Assembly (NCBI RefSeq): GCF_963584025.1
Contig: NC_083629.1
Coordinates: forward strand, 2,021,501-2,085,500
Source of the DNA: Labrus mixtus
Lineage: Eukaryota; Chordata; Actinopteri; Labriformes; Labridae
DNA length: 64,000 nt
Direction of reading: 5' to 3'
Shown here: piece by piece, positions 23,399 through 34,931 of the stretch
Position numbering within the stretch: the first letter of the stretch is position 1
Layout of the letters: the number at the start of each line of letters is the position of its first letter
The notes under the pieces: model-generated
What the model was told of the DNA's origin: nothing
Databases searched by the model: none
Seen by the model: the letters and a program-made list of their open reading frames with translations, nothing else
Program-made: the position numbers and the translations under genes

Positions 23399-23499
23399 AC
23401 GTACGGAGTATGTGTGAATTGGGGGTTACTTTCGGGAACCAAGGACCCTGTCACAAAGAGGAGGGGTTCCTTTGCTGTACCACCCGCTCTTTATCCATG

Positions 23500-23705
23500 G
23501 CTGCTGTGGTCCAGTTGGTAGAGTCAGTCGTCTCTCAACCAAAAGGTCGGGTTCAATCCCAAACTCCTGGATTACATTTCCAAAGTGTCCCTCGCCAAGA
23601 CGCTTAACCCCAATGTTTGAATGTTTATGAATGGATGAGTTAATACTGATGGACACTTTACATCGCAGCCTCTTGCATCAGTGTGTGAATGGGTGATTTC
23701 ACTGT
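23500..23705 (+). mobile_element. tRNA-derived SINE (family A)
   Basis: The tRNA-like head has an A box (TGGTCCAGTTGG, 23507-23518) and a B box (GGTTCAATCC, 23550-23559). It is followed by a body with CGCCAAGACGCTTAACCCCAA and GATGGACACTTT, the same body as in the full copy at 56271-56576. The 3' end is truncated after GGGTGATTTCAC. Confidence 0.88.
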
Positions 23706-24749
23706 CAGTGTGTTGACTACCACCATATTCCATACTACGTTTCTTAACACATTTTTGACCTCTTTTCATTGCTGTTTTCTTCTCCTTTCTGCTTTCTTTA
23801 CAATTAACAGTACAACTTCTAATTTGCCTGACTGTTCTCTGTGGTGGTGTGATTACTGGTAGTTGTTCAGACCGCCTGCTCTCCCTAGTGACGGTTTGTT
23901 CTTCTTGAAAAAGGTCTTCTATCGAGGGAAAACAGAACCATTGCCATGCATCATAAGCCAATCAGAATCAAGTGTTGGGTTGTTTTGTTTCCATTTGTAG
24001 TATGGCTGGTTGTGTGCAGGAAAACAGTATTGCAACCCTTGAATACATTGACTTTCATCCATGGACCATTTAGCTGTTAAATAATTCCTATAAACATATT
24101 TATTCATACAAGTGCAGCTAACAATTCGATTAAAGACCTTCAGCTCCAACTCCATTCATGAGACTCATGCTGCTAGTTGAACAGTAAACGATGACCACTG
24201 CATTGAAAGAATAATTATTGGCCTGAAAATCCTATAGGAAAAACTTCATCGGAAACCCAGGAAAGTTGGCCAACGCTACCTGATGGGTTTTTAGATGACC
24301 AAACTGTTAAATACTGAGTCTTTGTACTATCCCTTCTCATGTCTAACAGATTCATGAGACACACCAAGTTTACAACCGATACCATTGTTAATCTGTCTCC
24401 ATCAATTTTAGATGTTCAAAAACATTCTCATCCCAAATTGTAGACTCTTAATGTAATCATCTCTATAAGAACCTTCTGTATCTATTTTCTTACTTTTCAT
24501 CTTATGGTGATGTGAAATCATCAACTTTTTGGTTAGGTTTTTACAAAAGAAATACACAGTTAAGTTGAAGAACTAAATGTGGTGTGAGTAAATAATATAA
24601 GTAAATTTGGTTTCATGCAGGACACAAACCCAAGTCTCCTCGGGAAAATTTCTGAATTTTTTTCATGTGAATCCTCCTTGCTCTTAAGTCCCCTCCACCA
24701 TGTAAAGCGTTCTTCGGTGGGGTTAGGAGGAAATGGCTGCAGGCTACCT
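23706..24749. other. Unassigned sequence
   Basis: No gene or repeat recognised. Confidence 0.45.
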
Positions 24750-26250
24750 CATTGAAAAAATCTAATTAAAACTTGACGGTGGGAATGCTGTAGGGGCTGT
24801 ATTTTTGGACTTGAGAAAAGCATTTGACACGGTAAATCATAATGTTCTCCTCTCAAATCTATCCAATTTTAACTTCTCCCTAAATGCAATTAAATGGATG
24901 GAGTCATACCTAACAACGAGGAGGCAATGCCCATGAGTTGGAGATAGGACTTCATCTTTTGTTGACTGCTGTCTTGGTGTCCCTCAAGGCTCAATCCTAG
25001 GACCTCTTTTATTCAGTTTATATGTCAATGATCTGCCACTTGTATGCCCAGAAGTTGAAATCCAAATGTATGCAGATGACACTGTCATTTACACACATGG
25101 TAAAGACAGGGAAGAAGTTGCAAGCAAATTAACTTCAGCAAGATTGACTCACAGAATATTGCCTCACACTTAATGTGAGCAAAACAGCTTGCATGTATTT
25201 TTATATAAGTAAAAAAGGATTTCAACCAGATATCAGTGTAAACGGTGAAAGGATACAGACATTCTCACATTATAAATACCTAGGAATCCTAATAGACTCA
25301 CAACTGTCTTTTAAGAAACACGTGAAACAACTGTGTAACACTATAATATTTTACTTAAGGAACTTCAGGTTTATCCAAAACCAGTTACCCATTAATGCAG
25401 CAAAGCTATATGTGCACTCAATGATTTTATCATGTCATATTGTATCTCAAGCTGGTCGCAAGCAGGTAAAACAACACTCGCCCCTCTCCAAACCCTATAC
25501 AAGCAAATACTCACGGCACTGGACAAAAAGCCAACAAGTTACCACTACTGTTGCATCATTCAGAGGTATAACCTCCTAACCTTTGACAATGTTGTGGGTC
25601 TTGCTGATGCTTGTCTAGTGTATAAAGTTATTAATGGTCTGGCTCCTTCCCCACTAAAAGAGTTCATATCACTGCGTGCAGATGGAGGAAGAACAACTAG
25701 GAGAGCCAACAGAGGGGATTGTGTTATACAGCACAGATCCTCTGAGTTTTGGCAAATCAGCCGTCTCTATTAGAGCTACACACTTTTGGAACTCCATACC
25801 GGGTAAAATCGGAGAGTGCCGTAGCTTTGCTGAATTTAAATTTAAAATCAAATCATGACTCAAATCAACTCAATAATGTCCTCATCACACATAAACACAT
25901 TTTGATGAACTATGTTTGATAATGTTGTAGTGTATTGATACAGTATGTTATTATGGCTTTGTTGTGGTGGTGTATTGGAGATATATGCTGCGGTATAGCT
26001 GTTTTTTTTAAGTGTAGTTTTTAAAGTCGAGTGCTCTGAGCCTATTATTGTTTTAATATAATGTATGAATTTCACTGTGGACTAGTGTAATGCCATTGTT
26101 CAGTGGTTGTGTACTGTCTTACTGTTGTGAAGATGTTGTTAGTGTATGTTGTCTCTGTCTCCTGCCCAGGGACTACAGATGTAAATTAGCTTATAGCTAA
26201 CTCTGGTACAGCTAATTGGCTGTACACTGTCAAAATAAAAATAAAATATA
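24750..26250 (+). mobile_element. LINE relic, RT and 3' end (clade not assigned)
   Basis: A 5'-truncated non-LTR retrotransposon. It holds the RT catalytic region, the C-terminal domain and a 3' UTR ending in an AAATAAAAT-rich tail at about 26237-26250. The protein differs clearly from the L2 copies elsewhere in the window. The 3' UTR has the landmark CTGCCCAGGGACTACAGATG at 26162, a stretch I have seen at fish LINE 3' ends. Confidence 0.85.
24783..25858 (+). pseudogene. LINE reverse transcriptase remnant
   Basis: Motif A reads VFLDLRKAFDTVNH (about 24810-24840), motif B GVPQGSILGPLLFSLYVNDLP (24977-25040) and motif C QMYADDTVIY (25067-25095), so all catalytic residues are visible. The C-terminal part continues as NGERIQTFSHYKYLGILIDSQLSF, then YKQILTALDKKPTSYHYC, then FWNSIPGKIGECRSFAEFKFKIKS. 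The frame is broken several times (stop in the RRQCP region at about 24937, near 25130-25175, at about 25440 and about 25740). Not functional. Confidence 0.9.
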
Positions 26251-28839
26251 TATATTTATGTACATGTTTTTATATGTGTGTTCAGGTATGCATATTATAT
26301 AGTACAATCACTTGATATCTTGCGTAATCACTTTCTGTGCAACATTCACCTGTATATTTTTTTTAATAATACAATCAACAAAATGTTATGTCTAATAGGA
26401 GAATCCAAATCAATAATGTAGATTCATAATTGAATTGTCTTTCGTGCTTTTGTATCATGTTAAGTTCCCCCAATGGGGGATCAATAAAGATTATCATATC
26501 TTATCTTGTTTTGTTCATCCATTGCCCCGAGCAAACATTTACACTCTGTCCTCTCCATCACTACAAGCAGTTAAACTGAGCGTCTAGCAGTAAATGTATT
26601 CACATTACAGTTTGCTTATAGCCCTGTGTGACTCTCATCCTGATGATCTATGCTGCTGTGTGTGTCTGTGTGACATGCCAAGGTCAAAGCGTGGGTATTT
26701 AATAACCTGGGAATAAACACAGGCAGGTAGTTTTTATTTCATTACCAGTTTCTTTTTTAACTTTTATTTGCAGAAGGGTTGGATTATTTTTATGTATCTG
26801 TATTTGAAAACCATTTTGCTGTTCCTCACAAAGACTCAGATATCAGGGTTCTTCTTTACTACCTGTCCCTGTGGGAAGAATCAGCGATCAACTCCAAAGA
26901 GATCACACGCTTGCTGAAACAAAAAAACAGAGCTACGTGGTGGCTATTGGGGGTTAAAATTGTCAGTTTTATGGTTAGGTACAAGCATGTCCAATCGAAA
27001 AGTTTGAATCTCAGCCCTCAAAGACTCTTTTGAGCCCTTGTCAGGAATCCTAGCTGTGGTTGGTGAGCTCTGCACTTTTACCAAACCATAAAATGATGTC
27101 ACTTAGAGAGCAGACAAACTTAAATTTCTGTAGCATGATTAGAAGTTGGAGGTTTTCAATCGTTTTTGTTTATTACAGAGCAGACAGAAAAAAAAACAGC
27201 TTTAAAAGCTTTTTACTCCTACAAGACACTAACAGTTAGACAAGAAATGATTGCTTATGGAGGAGATAAAAATGAGAAATCAGAATCCAAATGTCAACCA
27301 TTGTTGCAAGTAAAGCAAAAAAGTTAGTATAAAAACCCTCAAATTGTACTTTTTCACAAAAGTGTTTCATCAATTATTTTTATTGTCCTACATTCATTCA
27401 TTTTATATTTTCAGTGTGTGAGTGCAGAAGATCTCTACAGGAATTCTCTTACCTCTCCTGAAAACTATGCTGTTTTGCAAATGCGGTTTGGCATCTGTGA
27501 AGCTTTATTCTTACTCTGAGCTTTAGGATTTTCTCCGTGGAAACATAAACGAGAAATGATGGCATTCATTGATAGGATGACTTCTCCTATGGCGCTGGTA
27601 TTGATCCTTTTATTATCCTATATGTGAGGTAGTTATGAAGTTTGGGAAGTTAGTTTCTTGTTCCTGACTCTGTTCTGTTGTGTTTAGAAACGTGTTGTAT
27701 TTTATGGCATGGTGTAAAAAGTGTTGCACTTTTTTATATGCTGTAATAACTGTGAATAATAAAAAATATATAATCATGGGGAAAATGAGAGCAGGGACTC
27801 CAAAGGCAGGAGGAAAAAAATGGAGGTATGATGTTATATCTGTGATGCAGGATGAACAAAAAAATGTTTTCAACTCGGTCTTTCCCCCAGACAAACATCC
27901 AAGTTCTCCCTTTTCAACAAATTTGATCAAAATCAATCATCCACAGTCGTCCCACTATTTCACAGCAGAGAACGACCCAAGTCCCACTCTGGATTAGTCA
28001 CCTGTCTGCGGTTATGTAAGGCATCTATTCGTCATTACCTTCTGGAGCCAGAGGAGCTCGACTTGAGTTTCCCATGATTGCTTTTTCCAGTACATCCAGC
28101 TTGCAGCGACGTTCTCCCAGTTGTGGCACTTCATGTTATCTGTGAAACTGCAGAGGGAAGTCACCGAGGACAAACCCTACATTAAAGTTTCAACAGAGGG
28201 AGAGAGAGAAAATACCTCAGCTGTGATTCACTTTAATGTTGTTCTGTTCACTTTCTCTGCGAGTCATATTTCATTTAAATCACTCTGTAATAATGTGGCA
28301 CACACACACTGATTCATTGATTGGATCATGTCTCCTGCAGTCATGTTTTCAGTCACATGTTCACTCTGTAATAGTGTAGCCGGCCTACTCATGGCCTGAT
28401 TGAAAGCTAATAAAAAATTTTAATGAGCCGTCTCTGCGTGACAGCCTCTGGAGGGCGAGGCTGAACTCACACAGCCCGACGTGCATGTGGAACTGTCAAT
28501 GTGCATGTTTAGCATGCTGCAAGAGTTGAACTTATTTCTGCAGCTGACAGCATATTGCATGGATGTGAGAACCTTTTTTTTAAAAATGCATATATGTGCC
28601 CCTGAGTGTGTGTGTGAGGGTGTCTTGTTATGTGAACATCCAGTATCTTAAAAAAGCTTCTTTTCTGTCACCCTGTCCAGAAAGGATTGTGGGCAGGACA
28701 TGGCCAAAACAGGATTAGCTCCACATGAAGGGAACAACACCAGCATAATTAAAATAATAATTCACATTTATTTGTTTTAATTTTAATCTGCTTTTCTCCC
28801 CTCAACATACTCTGCCTTCGTTTCCTCTGCTTTGCATGC
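26251..28839. other. Unassigned; second LINE-tail-like stretch
   Basis: At 26465-26510, CCCAATGGGGGATCAATAAAG followed by TATC/TCTTA words resembles a Rex-type 3' tail. The open frames at 26779-27033 and 27613-27997 have no recognisable family. No host exon is supported. Confidence 0.45.
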
Positions 28840-29180
28840 AACTCCAGTCTAAAATGTCTCTTTCCCCCTCCCCGCCTCCTTCCTCTCCTGCTTCCCTGCA
28901 TGTAATTTTAGCTTTTTAAAATGTTTTCTCTGTCTACTCCTTCCCCGTGGAGAGCAGGAGCACATAAGTAAAGAAGCTCTTATCCTCGAGCCGACGAGTA
29001 GATAAGAATAGGAATTACAGAGGCATTCACAGGAGAGAGAGAGGAGAGTCAGAGGAGAGGGATTGAGTGATCCAGACAGAGGGAGGGAGAAGGAGGGAAG
29101 GTGAGATGTGGGGGAAAAAGAGAAGGTGAGAAGGGAAGGAAAACGGCAAAGGAGAAAACACAGCTGCACACAAAGAAAGG
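28840..29180. repeat. Low-complexity purine/pyrimidine region
   Basis: Pyrimidine-rich up to about 28900, then purine-rich (GAGAGAGGAGAG, GGGAGGGAGAAGGAGGG) from 29020 to 29180 on the plus strand. The frames across it on the minus strand are compositional. Confidence 0.7.
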
Positions 29181-30218
29181 GACGCGCAAGCTGTGCTCCG
29201 GCGCTTTGGGCTCGCTTGTGAATCTCCTTTTTTCTCGCAGTTTGAAGTCTACAGAAGCGTGACTGATAACAGGGAACTTCTTAGATGGTTCAAATGAGGA
29301 CTGGGGGGGGGGGTTCGTCCTTTCTCTCTCAGGGCCCATCCGAGCACAGAACACACAGGATCTGATGAAAGTTTCCTCCGTGCAATAACAAGAAAATGTC
29401 ACAGACAGAAATAAAAACAGGGCCAATCATCTGTGAGGTTCCTGTAGCCTCAAGTCATATAACTCAGTAATGTAATGACTGCTACACTATGAAATGTGTC
29501 TGAGGACGGGAAGAAATGTAAATTAACTCAATTCACTTGAATTTAATTCAACATATTTAATGTCCCCAAAGGGAAATTTGGATTTTTACAGAGAGGCAGT
29601 GACTCAGACGCATTTGAGTTTCCACATCTGATGGCAAGCTCCAACACAAGCAGCTCCCACTCTGTGAGCCTGAGTGCAGAGGGAAGACATTTGACCGGCG
29701 CAGAATCATGCATATATTAAAACAATCCACAAAGAGAACAGAAACTGTCACATTATTTAAATGTCTCTGAGATGTATATAGATGAGGTTTGGTTAACTGT
29801 CTGCTATTGGTCCACTGGGATATTTAACTTAGCACAGATCTAGTAGTGCAGGTTAACTGGCTCTACCTCAAACACCTTGCATTGCAGTAAACAATGCTTC
29901 TAATTAACAAATTTGTGCATTGCTGCAAGGTTATTATCATAAATAAAAATGAACAAAATAACAAAAAACTTTAATGTAAAAATAATTTTGGTAAATTGAA
30001 ACTAAAATAAAAGCAAAGCTTTACATAAAAAAACTATTACTAACTAAAATGTATTCTGTGTTTACAAAACTAACTGAAATAAATACAATTAGAGAGAAAT
30101 GTCCTTAGTTTTAGTCTTTGACATAAAGATAGTGACTGATACATGCTTTGTTTCAGGCACAGCCATTTCTGTGTTGGATGATCTTATGCACGGCTGGCAT
30201 CATGAAGTTTGTGCACAT
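29181..30218. other. Unassigned; A-rich repeat-like stretch
   Basis: A G11 run is near 29305. At 29935-30125 the sequence is dominated by AACTAAAATAAA and TTAGTTTTAGTC words resembling common fish repeat tails, with a smaller similar patch at 42385-42450. No gene. Confidence 0.45.
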
Positions 30219-30480
30219 AAATCAATCAATCAATCAATCAATTTTTATTTGTATAGCGTCAACTCATAACAAGTGTTATCTCGAGACACTTTACAAAAAG
30301 CAGGTAAAATACCTTACTCTTTGTCTGTTAACATTACAAAAGAGCAGGTAAAAAGACCTTACTCATTGTTATGTTACAAAAAGCAGGTAAAAGACCTTAC
30401 TTATTGCTAGATCCGGCCTATCCATCATGAGCACTTTAGCAAAGCAGCAAAAGTTGTCTGTTGCCTGTTCTGGCAGGCCG

Positions 30481-30950
30481 TCAACCATCATTAACATGTA
30501 CAAACTGAGATCGGTCTGATAAGTAGGATTCAAACCAACTTAAAGCAGTCCCTGTAATTCCAAGGGAGAGAAGTCCCCTGTCTAAAGCTAGAAGTAGATC
30601 GTTTGTAACTTTAACTAATGCAGTCTCAGTGCTATGGTGGACTCTAAATCCTGACTGAAACTCCTCAAATAAACTGTTGTCATGGAGAAAGTCACACAGC
30701 TGATTAGCTACCACCTTCTCCAGGATCTTCGAGATAAAAGGAAGGTTGAATGTAGGCCTATAGTTAGCTAGAGTTCCTGAATCTAGAGTAGGCTTTTTAA
30801 GTAGAGGTTTGATTACCGCTACTTTAAATGACTGTGGTACACAGCCTGTCAGTAAAGACAAATTGATCATATCTAATATGGAGTTGCTAACTAAGGGAAA
30901 GACTTCCTTAAACAGCTTGGTTGGGATTGGGTCCAAAAGACAGGTTGACG
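30481..30950 (-). pseudogene. L2 reverse transcriptase N-terminus, copy 2
   Basis: Translated: DPIPTKLFKEVFPLVS, VPQSFKVAVIKPLLKKPTLD, LEKVVANQLCDFL and FQSGFRVHHSTETALVKV, then DRGLLSLGITGTALSWFESYLSDRSQFVHVN and a stop. Motif A is missing at the same point as in copy 1 (after DRGLLS), with a longer gap on the far side. Motifs B and C are gone because the sequence jumps from FVHVN straight to the 3' UTR. Confidence 0.92.
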
Positions 30951-30951
30951 G

Positions 30952-32641
30952 TGTAGCGTAATTAAATTATTAAGATGTTATATCTTTATTTAACCTCGGA
31001 TTTAAGATGGGGCACCACTTCCTGTTAAAGGAAGAAAATAACTTTAATGGTATTTCATTAATTAATCAGTCAGTTTCATATCTTGAAAGAAGTAAGTTCT
31101 GGAAATGTTAAACAAGAAAACATACAGACAAAGTCCTGAATTTTACGTGTAAAATTTAATATAAAAAGGGGTAAACAATAATGTATAGATGAAACAGATA
31201 AAGAATATAATTATTATGATCAGGATAATGCAATTATAACATATGGTGACATTATATATTTAGTAATGAGATAAGACGCGGTATTGTTTGAATGACTTAA
31301 TCAGAAAATGGTCAAAAAGAAAAAGTTGATAAAGGAATTTTGGGATTCTATTTGGATTTAAAGGAGGGCTCTGAATAGACACGACTCAAGACTCAATTTT
31401 CCAACACCCCTTGCCACCAATTCAGATTAACCTGATGGCCATCTCGATGAATCCAAACTAAGGAATTGGCGTTCAAAATTTAAGAGCTTTGGAGAAGAAA
31501 GTTCAAAAATCCTGCTTGAGCCAGAAAGAATTGATGTTCCAAAAATTGTGCGTGAAAAAGAAAGTTCGGCAGAGACTCGTCTCTACGGCACAAACTTAAA
31601 AGAAGTGATTCGGACTGAAGTCCGAAGAGAAGAGAGCAAGAGCTGAAGCTCTAAACTTCAAGAAACCAAAACTAAGAAGAACCCATGATCTGAGCTCAGT
31701 GTGAACTCTTATCAGCTGGATGAGAAGAGGGGGGTCTGCAGGCAAAGAGGGGTGCCGCCTATGGGTGACTCCCATTCTGACTGGAGGACAATTGTTTAAA
31801 CTAAACCGAGTTTACTCAATAAGATTAAGAATAAGAATCTAAACATATATACGTCACCATACATTCATTTCAATATTATTTCTATCAGATCCACGTTGAT
31901 GTAGGTTTACGTCATATATTTAGACAAACATTTCTATCAGATTCATGTTGAGATGAAAATCACACCATCTGGGAACATCCTCAGTTAATCCCAGCCTGTA
32001 GGTGAACAAAAACATGTTATACAGTCAACAGTCTTAATAAGACATATTAATAAAGTAGGAAAATAAGTTGGTGTCTTTAAATAACACCTTCTATAGCTAA
32101 TATCAAAGAGTATGCTTTATAACACGTCTAAATGTATAATTATGAAGGTTACGTATTCATGGATATTCTAACACTAGATGGCAATAGCGCTCCACGTCAA
32201 ATTCCTATTAAACATAATATAACTCTTATTCCTGTTCTGAAGATCAGATTTTGAGTTTAAAAAGATGATTATAATACATTCAATGTGACAACTACAAATA
32301 TCTAGATGAAGAAAGACATAAATGTTCATTTGATGCAGAATTGAAAGCTGTGGTTTAATTCAGTTTTTCAGCAGTCCTTCAACAGATGGTCAGTTTTACG
32401 ACTTTGCAGAGACTGGTTTCGGTCATAGTTCATGTCTTTGGGGTCAATTCGTAGATAGCAGAGTGTTCTGTTTCCGCTTGGTTGTTTACTCAAGGTCTTG
32501 TAAAAGTTCATAATATCCTGTCTGAGAGGGAGACTTAAATCATTGATCAGTTCCTTTGTTCCTTGGGGAAAGTAATGTTAATCCACGGTTCTGAGTCCTG
32601 CAGGAAGAGAGTTGTAAACGTGTCTGCTGATAACGGCTACA
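30952..32641 (-). mobile_element. 1690 bp TG...CA insertion (solo LTR-like) in L2 copy 2
   Basis: The ends read TGTAGC and GCTACA, and the insertion is flanked by ACGG at 30948-30951 and 32642-32645. Copy 1 runs across this point without interruption, so the boundaries are firm. There is no protein-coding content. On the minus strand an AATAAA lies about 30-35 bp before the 3' terminus, the position of an LTR polyadenylation signal, hence the strand call. TG...CA ends and a 4 bp duplication fit a solo LTR of a retrovirus-like element. At 1.7 kb it is long for an LTR, so a non-autonomous LTR element or another class remains possible. Confidence 0.75.
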
Positions 32642-33326
32642 ACGGTTTCGACGCAGAAAAAATGGAATATAGCTCTGAAAGGTTGATTGGAGAAAAACAG
32701 TCGCGACTAATATCTGGTCCTGGAACTGTCTCTGCCGTATCAGACGTATCTGCACAAGGTAAGGGCAGGAGATTACCAATTTTGTCTCTGATGTCTAGAA
32801 TTTTGTTGTTGAAAAAGCTCAGGAAGTCATTACTGCTGAGGGCTAAAGGAATACAAGGCTCAATGGAGCCATGACTCTCTGTCAGCCTGGCTACAGTGCT
32901 GAAAAGGTATCTAGGATTACCTTTGTTTTCCTCGATTAGAGAGGAGTAGTAGGCAGCTCGGGCGTGACGTAGAGCCTTCATGTATCTTCTATGACTATCC
33001 TGCCAGAATAAACAAGATTCTACCATTTTGGTCGAGCGGCATATTCTTTCAAAATTCCGCGACAATTGTTTCAGAGTACGGGTTTCTGAGTTGAACCATG
33101 GAGCCACTCTCCGCCGCTTGACAACCCTCCGTTCCAGGGGAGCAATCGAATCAAGAGTAACTCTCAGCGAATCCACTGCACTATCAACAAACTGATCTAG
33201 CTGAGAGGGACTAAAGCTATCATAAGAGTTTCCAACTGGGTTGAAGTACGGTACTGAATCAAAAACAGCTGAAATAGCTTCCTTAAATCTAGCCACAGCA
33301 CTATCAGACAAACTTCTAGAGAGCAC
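32642..33326 (-). pseudogene. L2 linker between endonuclease and RT, copy 2
   Basis: An open stretch of about 228 codons begins SRSLSDSAVARFKEAISAVFDSV. It includes WFNSETRTLKQLSRNFERI, YYSSLIEENKGNPRYLFSTVARLTE, SFFNNKILDIRDKI and TAETVPGPDISRDCF. It is the fullest version of this region in the window. It ends where the LTR-like insertion begins; the apparent stop codon (TAG) is contributed by the inserted element. Confidence 0.9.
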
Positions 33327-33403
33327 ACCTCTTCCAAGCAGAGATAATTCTGGCAGGACAAAGTCGAATGTAATAAGGAAATGGTCTGATAGAAGAGGAT
33401 TTT

Positions 33404-33796
33404 CTTTTTTTTTTTTAACCCTAAAAATTCTGCAAATTCAGATAGAAACTCAGAATATGGGCCAGGAGGGCGGTAAACTACAACAACTAGAACTAGCTAA
33501 AAGGTTCTTGAGATTGGATGTGAAAGACTAAGAACAAGGCTTTCAAAAGAAGAAAAGTTCAGCTTTGGTCGAGGGTTAACTAGAAGACCAGAATTAAAAA
33601 TAGCTGCTACTCCACCACCTCGTCCGGTGTCTCGAGGTATATGAGTACTAAAATGACTGGGAGGAGTGGATTCATTCAAACTAACATATTCATCTCGACA
33701 CAGCCAAGTTTCAGTCAAAAAAAGTAAATCAATATGCTGATCTGATATCAGATCATTCACTAAAAGAGATTTGGATGCTAAGGACCTAATGTTCAA
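33404..33796 (-). pseudogene. L2 endonuclease domain, copy 2 (internally deleted)
   Basis: The first about 99 residues match copy 1 (NIRSLASKSLLVNDLISDQHIDLLFLTETWLCRDEY onward). The catalytic blocks GDFNIH, HTLDLVL and the second half are deleted. Sequence resumes at the last codons (FVQPELS-like, about 33340-33400) after a poly-T run. Confidence 0.88.
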
Positions 33797-34053
33797 AAGT
33801 CCGCAGTGAATTTTCAGATTTTTTTTTGCAAAATCATATTCATAGTTTTGATTCTAATGAGATTTTGACGATTTACGCCGTTTGGATGACTTATAAAAAC
33901 GGGTCTGGACCGGGGGACAGACACAGTACCTATAGTATAACTACAGTTCGATTCAGAATTACAGCTATAGTGACTGGGAGACAGATCTAAGGGAGGCGCA
34001 GAGAAGCGTGTAAGACTGCAGCTCTGCCTCCTGGTCTGAACTCTGTGTTGTTG

Positions 34054-34931
34054 TCAAGGTTTTGGACTAATAACCTCTGCTATGTTTCTAGATAATAGAG
34101 CTGCACCGTCCAAAGTGGGATGGATGCCGTCTCTAGCTAGCAGACCAGGTTTTCCCCAAAAAGACTGCCAGTTATCTATGAAGCCCACATCGTGTGCTGG
34201 ACACCACCTCGACAGCCAGCGGTTGAGTGATGACATGCGGCTATACATGTCATCACTGGTCTGATTTGGGAGGGGTCCAGAGAACAATACGGAGTCCAAC
34301 ATCGTCTTAGCAAAAGTACACACCGACTCCACATTAACCTTAGTGACTTCCGACTGGCGTAGGCGGGAGTCATTTGTGCCGACATGAATTACGATTGTAT
34401 CAAATCTACCTTTAGTCTTTGTCAGCAACTTTAAATGAGATGCGATGTCGCCCGCTCTGGCCCCGGGTATACACCTAACTATGCCCGCTGACTTCGCTAG
34501 CTTCACGTTTCGGACTATGGAGTCTCCAATAATCAGAGTTTTATTCTCAGCGGGTGTGTCGCTGAGTGGGGAAAATTTGTTTGAAACGTGAAGTGGTTGG
34601 TGGGGAACCGTGTGCTTCGATTTTCGACTATGCTTCCCTCGGACAGTAACCCAGCCACTGCCTCCCGGCTGCTCGGGAGCTACCGGGGGGAAGCCAAGCT
34701 ATGTCGGCCCGCACCGGCTACAGGTGGCTGGCTAACTACTGCTGCATACGATGACTCTGACTCAATGGTGCGGAGCCGTCTCTCTAACTCAGACACCCTC
34801 GCCTCCAAAGCTAAAAATAAACTACATTTCTTACATGTATCATTATCACTAAAGGAGGACGAGGAGTAACTTAACATCTGACACGTAGAGCAGGAGAGAG
34901 CAGGAGAGGGAGAGACAGAAAAAGAAGCCAT
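34054..34931 (-). pseudogene. L2 ORF1 with coiled coil and SGNH esterase, one frameshift
   Basis: The protein starts MASFSVSPSPALSCSTCQML, followed by two Cys pairs (CSTC, CKKC) and a predicted coiled coil (LALEARVSELERRLRTIESE). A one-base frameshift in the G6 run (plus strand) at about 34685-34690 breaks the frame after ASP. The second part has all three SGNH-hydrolase blocks: IIGDSIVRN, VIHVGTNDS and DGIHPTLDG. This domain order (coiled coil, then esterase) is that of ORF1 in fish L2 and some CR1 elements, where ORF1 acts as an RNA-binding chaperone. With one base restored in frame it would be full length, so the copy is relatively young here. Confidence 0.9.

Larger units (their letters stand above)
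20780..23425. mobile_element. PIF/Harbinger DNA transposon, internally deleted
   Basis: The terminal inverted repeats CCCCCAATTCACACATACTC and the exact inverse at 23406-23425 are flanked by TTA at 20777-20779 and 23426-23428, the 3 bp duplication typical of this superfamily. The plus strand holds exon 1 of the transposase (about 21285-21579), and the minus strand holds a MADF/Myb-like gene (22406-23160), the usual divergent-to-convergent two-gene arrangement. The DDE catalytic core is missing. The space where it should be is occupied by a copy of the 11717 repeat. The element could only have moved with help from an intact relative. Confidence 0.92.

Noticed and set aside
22906..23454. 182-codon minus-strand frame as one protein
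   Set aside because: The first 98 residues are translated Harbinger terminal repeat. Only the MADF-like part after about 23160 is protein, and it is spliced at 22955.
23500..23560. A functional tRNA gene
   Set aside because: A and B boxes are present but there is no acceptor-stem pairing, and the SINE body follows. The same applies at 50735-50818 and 56508-56576.
32563..32874. 103-codon plus-strand frame
   Set aside because: It is antisense of the L2 linker and runs across the LTR-like insertion end.
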